DNA of 64,000 nucleotides from the NCBI GenBank assembly GCA_019828595.1, contig JAHQRK010000012.1, positions 1 through 64,000 of the forward strand, read 5' to 3'. The stretch comes from Aphanomyces cochlioides. Lineage: Eukaryota; Oomycota; Saprolegniomycetes; Saprolegniales; Verrucalvaceae. The translations under genes were made by a program, and so were the position numbers. Positions 44,601-54,000 of the stretch are shown here, piece after piece; within the stretch, counting starts at the first letter, position 1; each line of letters opens with the position of its first letter. The notes beneath the pieces were generated by a model. The model did not search any database. It was given only the letters and a program-made list of their open reading frames with translations, and was not told the DNA's origin.

Positions 44601-45661
44601 CGCATGTTGGGGACTTGCAAAAGCGAAGCGATCTCGACAGCTAACTTCTTCAACGGCAGACGTTGTTTCTCCAATCGTTGAGAATGGAATTCTTTGAGTT
44701 GGGAGCGGATATCATTGACCAGCATGTCGTAGGCCTTGGAGATATTGTGGAATGTTGGAGACTTGTCCAAAAATCGATCCAGACATCCATGAACAATCTC
44801 GGCCGCTCGTGGTAGACGAAGTAGCCAAGTTGGAGCTTTCCATGAACCAGAGCCATGGCGCAATGTTTGACGCTTTGTGATGATACGACAAGTCACGTGG
44901 TCAGCCTGTGGAACGTGTGGCATGTGCGTCGCCTTCCAATGACAAAGACCCGCCAAGGTGGACGAACAAAAGATGTAGTCGAGTCGGTTGGTGAGTGTGG
45001 GACTTGTGAAGGTTCTTGCCACGGGGTTTTGACGGCGAAACAGATCCACCAGAGACAAACTGTGCATCCATTGTTCCAGTTGAAGGGTGCCGGCCATGGT
45101 GGAGGTACTGGGTCTCAACGAATCCAAATCTTTGTTGAGAGTGCAGTTGAAATCTCCTCCAACAATGTGGAGCGCATGTGGAGGAAAGTCGCGTGGCAAT
45201 TCTTCGAAGTAACTTGCTCGTTCTTGGAAGGCTGCCGGCGCATAGATATTGTGGAGAACGACTGTCAGTGGACCCAGAGTACATCGCACTTGTAGATAAC
45301 GACCACGAAGCACTGGGTTGTCATGAGGGACTTGAGTGGCGTTCTTCAAAGGAGAGTGAGGATGTATCAACGTAGCCAGACCTCCAGTGGCTGGCGACGT
45401 GGATACTTCAGGGTAAATAGGCTCTTCAAAGAACAAAGAGCCTTCGTGGTTTGTGATGCGTTGCCAATGGAACGCAACACGGTCGTGGAGACTTGGCGTG
45501 CGGAAACGGGTTTCTTGGATAAAGGAAACGTCGTGAACACTTGATAGTTTGTCGAGGATGTACCGATGACTGTTGGAGAAGCCATTGGTGTTGAGGGAGA
45601 TGATTTGTGGGTCCCAGTCCACGAGTTCAGTTGGGACATCGGAGAAGTTGTTGTCAATCAT
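41606..45661 (-). pseudogene. LINE ORF2 (copy H), premature TAA
   Basis: Starts at ATG 45661 (MIDNNFSDVP) and is otherwise full length. A single change turns the Tyr codon of WTPYGCPNH (TAC) into TAA at 42695-42697, residue 989. Endonuclease and RT lie before the stop; the CCHC C-terminus is lost. Other replacements private to this copy include VLRSGDE for VQRSGDE, DKPFRQD for DKQFRQD and CHVNETYE for CRVNETYE in the zinc motif, consistent with relaxed constraint. Confidence 0.93.
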
Positions 45662-45739
45662 CACGAGTACAGATGAAAATGAGTAGAATGGAGGGGTGAG
45701 AGGGGAGGTTGAAATGGATTGAAGCAGGGGATAGAAGCC

Positions 45740-46648
45740 TTAGAGTTGATCGTCCTCCAAATCGAGGGGATCAATTTCGTCGGCGTTCATGGAGTGGTGA
45801 GCTTTGCTGCAGAGCTCGTCGATGTGGTAATTGTTGGTGATGCTTTTGAGCATCGAGATGGCCGACAAGACGGGAGCCGGCAAAGTGAACTTCTCGAGAT
45901 TGTCGCTGAAGTTTTCGATCAAAGCAAACAGCGACCAGTCCGTCAAGCAGTTGGTGTCAGGCAATCTTGTTGCTTCTTGGTTCAATAGAACAGTCAGTGC
46001 CTCCGAGTTTGTGTAGAGGTCTGGGGCCCGATTTGAGAGGAATAAGTCAATCGTAGCAAGTGCAAAGAGGATGCGCTTGATCTCTGGTATGTCCGTGGTC
46101 AATTCTTCCAAGATTTCTGACGGGTGAATCTTGTATTGAGCCATGAAGTTGACGTGATGTTTGTAGTTGTGAGGTTTGCCTTGAGCTTTTAACAAAGCCA
46201 TCTTGCGCTCAATAGTCTTGGTTGCAACAAGTGTCTGAAACAAACTGAGGTCTTCATCTTGTGCGTACATAGCATGTGCAACGAGCTGAGGATCATCTCG
46301 CAAAATGCGTTGACATTCGGTGATACTGCCTTTGACTTTCTTATCTCGAATGATCTTCTTCGCCAATTCGAGGTGGGCTGCAGCAGACTTGTTAAGTCGT
46401 TGTTTCTTCGCTTTGCCTTTGGTCTTTTTCGGGCGTGGCGCACTTGAATCTTCCAATACAATTCGAGGCACTGCAAAGTCTTCAAACGAGAGTTCCACGT
46501 CGTCTTCTTCGAGGATATGAAAACGGTTGGATGTCGGCAGGGGATCCAAACGTGGGGACGAAGGCAAAGTACGTTTTGGAGCTGGTCCAGACCGGTAGCC
46601 CGTTACCAATTGAAGGTCCAGCGAGTTCTTGGGCTGCTCACTTGGTGG
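45740..46648 (-). pseudogene. LINE ORF1 C-terminal fragment (copy H)
   Basis: Same extent as the copy E fragment: last ~300 residues of ORF1, ending LEDDQL. Upstream, the 3' UTR of copy I gives an in-frame TAA, so there is no read-through from above. No start codon of its own. Confidence 0.87.
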
Positions 46649-46794
46649 TTAAATGAGTTGTATTAACCTTATTTTTGAGCAAAGGCCCTAATGACTTACT
46701 AATTTGCCTCGTACTGTATAAATAGAACTTGGAAAACAGAATATGGCAAAGTGGTCATTGAACAGGAGATGAAGTGGTGAGCCGTCATGCTCAC

Positions 46795-49700
46795 TCATGA
46801 AACGACGCTGTCAGGAATGATGTGTTGACGTAACCAGGGGTCCGAAGATAGATGCTTGAGCACATTGAATACCTTGGTGTATCCCTTCTTGAGAGGGAGA
46901 TCAACCAGGAGCTGTTGTAGATGTAGCTTGATCAAAGAGGCAGCATGAATGGCAACTTCCATCGGACTCTTCGCTGTGAGGTCGGGTCGAAAGGTGCGAT
47001 CGGCACGTTGGAGCCATATTTGATAATACACGCAGGCTCGGACAATCGGCCAGATCTTCAGATAGCCACGGATGTAGTATCCATCGGACGGCTTGGGCGT
47101 CTCGTAGAACATTTCCAGACACGTGGACGGAAAGGAACACTCGAGCAGTCGCTGGATTGTCTTGAAGGAATACCAAACAGATTGACCATATCCACAAGAG
47201 AACAGGAAATGCTCGTACGTCTCATTGACACGACAGAAGACACACGTCGGCTTGGGGTCTTGGTACTGAAACAGATATTGCATGGCGTTGGCGCGGAGAA
47301 GGGTCTTGAAAATGAACTCTCCATATCGAGGGAGAATGTGGTCGGGTTGGAGGAAGGCGGCAAGTTGGGTAAGGCGCTTGGGGTCTTCGTAAAAGTTGGA
47401 TGGCAGGTTGAGATGCTTGGTAGGAAGAATGGACGAGCTGACAGCTGGAGAAGCTCTGATCTTAGCCGATTTCGAAGTCGCAAACGCCAACAAGATCGGA
47501 CTCGAGTCAGGGTGTATCATCCAGTGCCATTCCATCCATTCAGAGCTTGGCGTCGGCAAGTGGAACACGGGAGCATCCTCTTCAGAAACAATCTCAAACA
47601 ATCGTGATAACTTGGTCACCAAGATTGAGATCCATTGTTTCGTTGGAGGGACAAAATTGGCTTGGCGGCAGGCACGGTTGATTTTGTCGAACAAGATCGA
47701 AGCTGGCCAAACTCGCTGACACGGAGTCAACAAATGCGACAACTTCGTGATGTGAAGCGAAGCCAATACATTGGCTTGGTCTTGCGTCGATGTAGAGCAC
47801 TGATCGTATAGGTCTTCGAGTCCAGGCAGATACGAGTTGTGCCAAAGGGGAACATCCAAAGATGAGATGTGATTTGGACAGCCGTACGGAGTCCAGCGGG
47901 ATTCAAACCAGCTACTCAATAAGGCTTTCCACATTGGAGTGATATTGGGATTCTTGTACAGTTGTCTGATGAATGCAGAAGAGCCATTTGCCAAGAGGAG
48001 ATCTCGGGGGGAACCCCATGGATGAAAAGCCTTCTCGAGGAGAGTATAGCCCGGCGTAATCCAGGCGGACATGGCAGACTTGTGGGGTGGGGTGGTGATG
48101 GCTTGAATGCATCTGATCATGACAGAGCGGTTGTGTTGTTGCCATAAAGCAAGTGCATGGTGTAGGCCTAAGCCACCGGACTTCTTCGGCATGAATAGGA
48201 TCTCCTTTTTGATCAAACGGAGGCCATGGACAGAGGAGGATGGGTTGATTTCTTCACCATGCATAAATTGAAGCATGGCCTTGTCGATCTTTTTGGCCAG
48301 GTCTTTGTCGGCAGGGACAAAAGCCAGTTGGTACCATAACACAGGCAGACATATGCTGTGCAGGATAGTGACTTTTCCGGCCATGGTTCGAGCCTTGTAG
48401 AGCCACAAAGACAAGCGAGCCACAAACTTCTCAAACACGTAATTGAAACGTGCCAATGGAGAAAGATTGGGCGCAACCAAGATACCAAGAGCCTTCACGG
48501 GACTGTCGGAAGTAACTTGTAGTGAGGCAAGGTTCCCATTCAACTGGCTGTAGGTCAGAATTTGGGTCTTGTCTACGTTGAGTCGGAAACCAGACTTGTC
48601 GCAAAAGGTTTGAACCAATGCAAGCTGCCGGTGGAGGCACGTCTCATTTGCCGCATAGAGTTGCGAGTCGTCGGCAAAGTAACTCCCAGTGTGGTAGCGA
48701 TCCCCACACTTGATGCCATAGTTGGAGTGTTGCCGTAGGAGTTGGCACATCGGTTCCAAAGCGATCACAAACAGAAGTGGCGACAGTGGATCACCTTGCA
48801 ACACACCGCGTGAGATGTGAACTGGCTTGGACAAGAAGCCGTTCACCAAGATGCGAGACTTGCGGCCCGAGTACAGTACGCGAACCATGTCAACAAAGGT
48901 TTCGGGAAAGCCATAGTGACGGAGGACGCGGAGCAAGTACGCGTGGTCCACGCGATCAAAAGCTTTCTCAAAGTCAAGCAGTGCCACCATCGAGGACGGA
49001 CTGTGTAGTTTGATGTGGTGCAGCATGTCATCCAGTCGTGCAATATTGGTTTGGATATTGCTTCGACGGATAAAGCCTTGCTGGTCCGGGTGGATGATGT
49101 GTCGAATGTGGCGCTGAAGTCGATAAGCCAGAATACTCGTCAGGATTTTCACATCCGTGTTGAGTAGGCTAATGGGCCGATAGTTCTTGGCTTGTGACTT
49201 GGGGCCTTTCTTGTGCAGCAACACCAGCGTACTGACAAGTTGCATGGGAGTCAAGCGAGGGTGAGAATAAAGCTGGTGTGTGAATAGCAGCTCCAATACC
49301 AACGACCACTTGTGAGGTGCAAGTTTGAGGACTTCGAATGGCAGAGCGTTGGGACCTGGCGCTGAGTTCGAACTGCTGTGTCGAATAGCATGATAGAACT
49401 CGTTGGCGCGCAAGGGAGCCGACAGCTCTTTCTGGGCTTGCTCTGGCAGTTGCTTGTGTCGAGTCAATGGGGTCAGAAATGACGACACTTCGTCTCCAGA
49501 TCGCTGCACCTCGGGAGCTGCAAACAAGTCCTTGTAGTAGTCGACCAGGACGTCAGACATGCCTTGTTGATTGGAGACAACATTTCCATTGACATCCACC
49601 AACTCTTTGAAGACTGTCTTCTTCAAGGGGGTAGGGACAGGGGACATGAAGTGGAACTTGGACGAGCGCTCTGCTTTGTACAAGTGAAGTTGGAACGCCT

Positions 49701-50850
49701 GGTCTTGACGAAACTGCTTGTCTCGATCTTGCAGCTCGTGAATTTGCTTTTGAAGGTCTCGCACTCGATCCACCAGCACTGAATCTTGACGCATGTTGGG
49801 GACTTGCAAAAGCGAAGCGATCTCGACAGCTAACTTCTTCAACGGCAGACGTTGTTTCTCCAATCGTTGAGAATGGAATTCTTTGAGTTGGGAGCGGATA
49901 TCATTGACCAGTATGTCGTAGGCCTTGGAGATATTGTGGAATGTTGGAGACTTGTCCAAAAATCGATCCAGACATCCATGAACAATCTCGGCCGCTCGTG
50001 GTAGACGAAGTAGCCAAGTTGGAGCTTTCCATGATCCAGAGCCATGGCGCAATGTTTGACGCTTTGTGATGATACGACAAGCCACGTGGTCAGCCTGTGG
50101 AACGTGTGGCATGTGCGTCGCCTTCCAATGACGAAGACCCGCCAAGGTGGACGAACAAAAGATGTAGTCGAGTCGGTTGGTGAGTGTGGGACTTGTGAAG
50201 GTTCTTGCCACGGGGTTTTGACGGCGAAACAGATCCACCAGAGACAAACTGTGCATCCATTGTTCCAGTTGAAGGGTGCCGGCCATGGTGGAGGTACTGG
50301 GTCTCAACGAATCCAAATCTTTGTTGAGAGTGCAGTTGAAATCTCCTCCAACAATGTGGAGCGCATGTGGAGGAAAGTCGCGTGGCAATTCTTCGAAGTA
50401 ACTTGCTCGTTCTTGGAAGGCTGCCGGCGCATAGATATTGTGGAGAACGACTGTCAGTGGACCCAGAGTACATCGCACTTGTAGATAACGACCACGAAGC
50501 ACTGGGTTGTCATGAGGGACTTGAGTGGCGTTCTTCAAAGGAGAGTGAGGATGTATCAACGTAGCCAGACCTCCAGTGGCTGGCGACGTGGATACTTCAG
50601 GGTAAATAGGCTCTTCAAAGAACAAAGAGCCTTCGTGGTTTGTGATGCGTTGCCAATGGAACGCAACACGGTCGTGGAGACTTGGCGTGCGGAAACGGGT
50701 TTCTTGGATAAAGGAAACGTCGTGAACACTTGATAGTTTGTCGAGGATGTACCGATGACTGTTGGAGAAGCCATTGGTGTTGAGGGAGATGATTTGTGGG
50801 TCCCAGTCCACGAGTTCAGTTGGGACATCGGAGAAGTTGTTGTCAATCAT
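46795..50850 (-). CDS. LINE ORF2 (copy I), intact
   Basis: 1,351 aa from ATG 50850 (MIDNNFSDVP) to TGA. Endonuclease, RT and CCHC motifs match copy E at the same positions. It shares Ile2, ARTFTSP, AAPEVQRS and HQLYSHP with copy G, and ends DSVVS like copies E, K, L and M, so it is a mosaic of two subtypes. It has TTPPHKSAM where most copies have TTPPRKSAM, as do J, K and L. No disabling change is visible. Confidence 0.93.
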   Translation of the reverse strand: MIDNNFSDVPTELVDWDPQIISLNTNGFSNSHRYILDKLSSVHDVSFIQETRFRTPSLHDRVAFHWQRITNHEGSLFFEEPIYPEVSTSPATGGLATLIHPHSPLKNATQVPHDNPVLRGRYLQVRCTLGPLTVVLHNIYAPAAFQERASYFEELPRDFPPHALHIVGGDFNCTLNKDLDSLRPSTSTMAGTLQLEQWMHSLSLVDLFRRQNPVARTFTSPTLTNRLDYIFCSSTLAGLRHWKATHMPHVPQADHVACRIITKRQTLRHGSGSWKAPTWLLRLPRAAEIVHGCLDRFLDKSPTFHNISKAYDILVNDIRSQLKEFHSQRLEKQRLPLKKLAVEIASLLQVPNMRQDSVLVDRVRDLQKQIHELQDRDKQFRQDQAFQLHLYKAERSSKFHFMSPVPTPLKKTVFKELVDVNGNVVSNQQGMSDVLVDYYKDLFAAPEVQRSGDEVSSFLTPLTRHKQLPEQAQKELSAPLRANEFYHAIRHSSSNSAPGPNALPFEVLKLAPHKWSLVLELLFTHQLYSHPRLTPMQLVSTLVLLHKKGPKSQAKNYRPISLLNTDVKILTSILAYRLQRHIRHIIHPDQQGFIRRSNIQTNIARLDDMLHHIKLHSPSSMVALLDFEKAFDRVDHAYLLRVLRHYGFPETFVDMVRVLYSGRKSRILVNGFLSKPVHISRGVLQGDPLSPLLFVIALEPMCQLLRQHSNYGIKCGDRYHTGSYFADDSQLYAANETCLHRQLALVQTFCDKSGFRLNVDKTQILTYSQLNGNLASLQVTSDSPVKALGILVAPNLSPLARFNYVFEKFVARLSLWLYKARTMAGKVTILHSICLPVLWYQLAFVPADKDLAKKIDKAMLQFMHGEEINPSSSVHGLRLIKKEILFMPKKSGGLGLHHALALWQQHNRSVMIRCIQAITTPPHKSAMSAWITPGYTLLEKAFHPWGSPRDLLLANGSSAFIRQLYKNPNITPMWKALLSSWFESRWTPYGCPNHISSLDVPLWHNSYLPGLEDLYDQCSTSTQDQANVLASLHITKLSHLLTPCQRVWPASILFDKINRACRQANFVPPTKQWISILVTKLSRLFEIVSEEDAPVFHLPTPSSEWMEWHWMIHPDSSPILLAFATSKSAKIRASPAVSSSILPTKHLNLPSNFYEDPKRLTQLAAFLQPDHILPRYGEFIFKTLLRANAMQYLFQYQDPKPTCVFCRVNETYEHFLFSCGYGQSVWYSFKTIQRLLECSFPSTCLEMFYETPKPSDGYYIRGYLKIWPIVRACVYYQIWLQRADRTFRPDLTAKSPMEVAIHAASLIKLHLQQLLVDLPLKKGYTKVFNVLKHLSSDPWLRQHIIPDSVVS

Positions 50851-50928
50851 CACGAGTACAGATGAAAATGAGTAGAATGGAGGGGTGAGAGGGGAGGTTG
50901 AAATGGATTGAAGCAGGGGATAGAAGCC

Positions 50929-51169
50929 TTAGAGTTGATCGTCCTCCAAATCGAGGGGATCAATTTCGTCGGCGTTCATGGAGTGGTGAGCTTTGCTGCA
51001 GAGCTCGTCGATGTGGTAATTGTTGGTGATGCTTTTGAGCATCGAGATGGCCGACAAGACGGGAGCCGGCAAAGTGAACTTCTCGAGATTGTCGCTGAAG
51101 TTTTCGATCAAAGCAAACAGCGACCAGTCCGTCAAGCAGTTGGTGTCAGGCAATCTTGTTGCTTCTTGG
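50929..51169 (-). pseudogene. LINE ORF1 3' end (copy I), separated by copy J
   Basis: Encodes the last ~80 residues of ORF1 (from ...RLPDTNCLTDWS to LEDDQL). The upstream part of the same ORF1 lies at 53412-54000 on the far side of copy J. Confidence 0.85.
51156..51169 (+). repeat. Target-site duplication of copy J, left copy
   Basis: TTGTTGCTTCTTGG next to the 3' end of copy J; the exact 14 bases recur at 53412-53425. In uninterrupted ORF1 copies the sequence occurs once. The following TT is shared by element and target, so the duplication could be 14-16 bp. Confidence 0.8.
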
Positions 51170-53411
51170 TTAAATGAGTTGTATTAACCTTATTTTTGAG
51201 CAAAGGCCCTAATGACTTACTAATTTGCCTCGTACTGTATAAATAGAACTTGGAAAACAGAATATGGCAAAGTGGTCATTGAACAGGAGATGAAGTGAGT
51301 GAGCCGTCAGCTCTCTCATGAAACGACGCTGTTAGGAATGATGTGTTGACGTAACCAGGGGTCCGAAGATAGATGCTTGAGCACATTGAATACCTTGGTG
51401 TATCCCTTCTTGAGAGGGAGATCAACCAGGAGCTGTTGTAGATGTAGCTTGATCAAAGAGGCAGCATGAATGGCAACTTCCATCGGACTCTTCGCTGTGA
51501 GGTCGGGTCGAAAGGTGCGATCGGCACGTTGGAGCCATATTTGATAATACACGCAGGCTCGGACAATCGGCCATATCTTCAGATAGCCACGGATGTAGTA
51601 TCCATCGGACGGCTTGGGCGTCTCGTAGAACATTTCCAGACACGTGGACGGAAAGGAACACTCGAGCAGTCGCTGGATCGCCTTGAAGAAATACCAAACA
51701 GATTGACCATATCCACAAGAGAACAGGAAATGCTCGTACGTCTCATTGACACGACAGAAGACACACGTCGGCTTGGGGTCTTGGTACTGAAACAGATATT
51801 GCATGGCGTTGGCGCGGAGAAGGGTCTTGAAAATGAACTCTCCATATCGAGGGAGAATGTGGTCGGGTTGGAGGAAGGCGGCAAGTTGGGTAAGGCGCTT
51901 GGGGTCTTCGTAAAAGTTGGATGGCAGGTTGAGATGCTTGGTAGGAAGAATGGACGAGCTGACAGCTGGAGAAGCTCTGATCTTAGCCGATTTCGAAGTC
52001 GCAAGCGCCAACAAGATCGGACTCGAGTCAGGGTGAATTATCCAGTGCCATTCCATCCATTCAGAGCTAGGCGTCGGCAAGTGGAACACGGGAGCATCCT
52101 CTTCAGAAACAATCTCAAACAATCGTGATAACTTGGTCACCAAGATTGAGATCCATTGTTTCGTTGGAGGGACAAAATTGGCTTGGCGGCAGGCACGGTT
52201 GATTTTGTCGAACAAGATCGAAGCTGGCCAAACTCGCTGACACGGAGTCAACAAATGCGACAACTTCGTGATGTGAAGCGAAGCCAATACATTGGCTTGG
52301 TCTTGCGTCGATGTAGAGCACTGATCGTATAGGTCTTCGAGTCCAGGCAGATACGAGTTGTGCCAAAGGGGAACATCCAAAGATGAGATGTGATTTGGAC
52401 AGCCGTACGGAGTCCAGCGGGATTCAAACCAGCTACTCAATAAGGCTTTCCACATTGGAGTGATATTGGGATTCTTGTACAGTTGTCTGATGAATGCAGA
52501 AGAGCCATTTGCCAAGAGGAGATCTCGGGGGGAACCCCATGGATGAAAAGCCTTCTCGAGGAGAGTATAGCCCGGCGTAATCCAGGCGGACATGGCAGAC
52601 TTGTGGGGTGGGGTGGTGATGGCTTGAATGCATCTGATCATGACAGAGCGGTTGTGTTGTTGCCATAAAGCAAGTGCATGGTGCAGGCCTAAGCCACCGG
52701 ACTTCTTCGGCATGAATAGGATCTCCTTTTTGATCAAACGGAGGCCATGGACAGAGGAGGATGGGTTGATTTCTTCACCATGCATAAATTGAAGCATGGC
52801 CTTGTCGATCTTTTTGGCCAGGTCTTTGTCGGCAGGGACAAAAGCCAGTTGGTACCATAACACAGGCAGACATATGCTGTGCAGGATAGTGACTTTTCCG
52901 GCCATGGTTCGAGCCTTGTAGAGCCACAAAGACAAGCGAGCCACAAACTTCTCAAACACGTAATTGAAACGTGCCAATGGAGAAAGATTGGGCGCAACCA
53001 AGATACCAAGAGCCTTCACGGGACTGTCGGAAGTAACTTGTAGTGAGGCAAGGTTCCCATTCAACTGGCTGTAGGTCAGAATTTGGGTCTTGTCTACGTT
53101 GAGTCGGAAACCAGACTTGTCGCAAAAGGTTTGAACCAATGCAAGCTGCCGGTGGAGGCACGTCTCATTTGCCGCATAGAGTTGCGAGTCGTCGGCAAAG
53201 TAACTCCCAGTGTGGTAGCGATCCCCACACTTGATGCCATAGTTGGAGTGTTGCCGTAGGAGTTGGCACATCGGTTCCAAAGCGATCACAAACAGAAGTG
53301 GCGACAGTGGATCACCTTGCAACACACCGCGTGAGATGTGAACTGGCTTGGACAAGAAGCCGTTCACCAAGATGCGAGACTTGCGGCCCGAGTACAGTAC
53401 GCGAACCATAA
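51170..53411 (-). mobile_element. LINE copy J: 5'-truncated copy inserted in ORF1 of copy I
   Basis: 2.24 kb from the 3' end to ORF2 codon ~655 (MVRVLYSG). Its 5' joint is GCGAACCAT plus two extra bases (AA, 53410-53411), then the target duplication. 5' truncation and a short filler are typical of incomplete target-primed reverse transcription. Confidence 0.85.
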
Positions 53412-53994
53412 TTGTTGCTTCTTGGTTCAATAGAACAGTCAGTGCCTCCGAGTTTGTGTAGAGGTCTGGGGCCCGATTTGAGAGGAATAAGTCAATCGTA
53501 GCAAGTGCAAAGAGGATGCGCTTGATCTCTGGTATGTCCGTGGTCAATTCTTCCAAGACTTCTGACGGGTGAATCTTGTATTGAGCCATGAAGTTGACGT
53601 GATGTTTGTAGTTGTGAGGCTTGCCTTGAGCTTTTAACAAAGCCATCTTGCGCTCAATAGTCTTGGTTGCAACAAGTGACTGAAACAAACTGAGGTCTTC
53701 ATCTTGTGCGTACATAGCATGTGCAACGAGCTGAGGGTCATCTCGCAAAATGCGTTGACATTCGGTGATACTGCCTTCGACTTTCTTATCTCGAATGATC
53801 TTCTTCGCCAATTCGAGGTGGGCTGCAGCAGACTTGTTAAGTCGTTGTTTCTTCGCTTTGCCTTTGGTCTTTTTCGGGCGTGGCGCACTTGAATCTTCCA
53901 ATACAATTCGAGGCACTGCAAAGTCTTCAAACGAGAGTTCCACGTCGTCTTCTTCGAGGATATGAAAACGGTTGGATGTCGGCAGGGGATCCAA
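51316..53994 (-). pseudogene. ORF1-ORF2 chimeric frame created by copy J
   Basis: A continuous 892-codon frame joins an ORF1 fragment (DPLPTSNRFH to LLNQEAT) to ORF2 from MVRVLYSG to the TGA. The ORF2 part keeps motif B (GVLQGDPLSP), FADD and the CCHC motif but lacks the endonuclease, RT fingers and motif A (LLDFEKAFD), so it cannot be a working RT. The frame is kept across the insertion by chance of length. The first codon of the open stretch is TTG (Leu in ORF1); the first ATGs are internal. It repeats in K and L. Confidence 0.85.
53412..53425 (+). repeat. Target-site duplication of copy J, right copy
   Basis: Exact repeat of 51156-51169, followed by TTCAATAGAACAG as in an uninterrupted ORF1. 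Duplicated again within the K and L units at 56243-56256 and 59074-59087. Confidence 0.8.
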
Positions 53995-54000
53995 ACGTGG

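Larger units (their letters stand above)
41460..46648 (-). mobile_element. LINE copy H: nonsense-mutated ORF2, truncated ORF1
   Basis: Normal 3' UTR (41460-41605), ORF2 with one premature stop, and an ORF1 C-terminal fragment cut at CTTGGTGG (46648) by copy I. The cut is identical to that between E and F, and H shares KVKGSITE in ORF1 with E, so the two joints are duplicates. Confidence 0.9.
46649..51169 (-). mobile_element. LINE copy I: intact ORF2; ORF1 interrupted by copy J
   Basis: 3' UTR (46649-46794), intact ORF2, and the last ~80 codons of ORF1. ORF1 is broken at TTGTTGCTTCTTGG (51156-51169) by insertion of copy J and resumes at 53412, running to 54000, where copy K begins. Confidence 0.88.
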
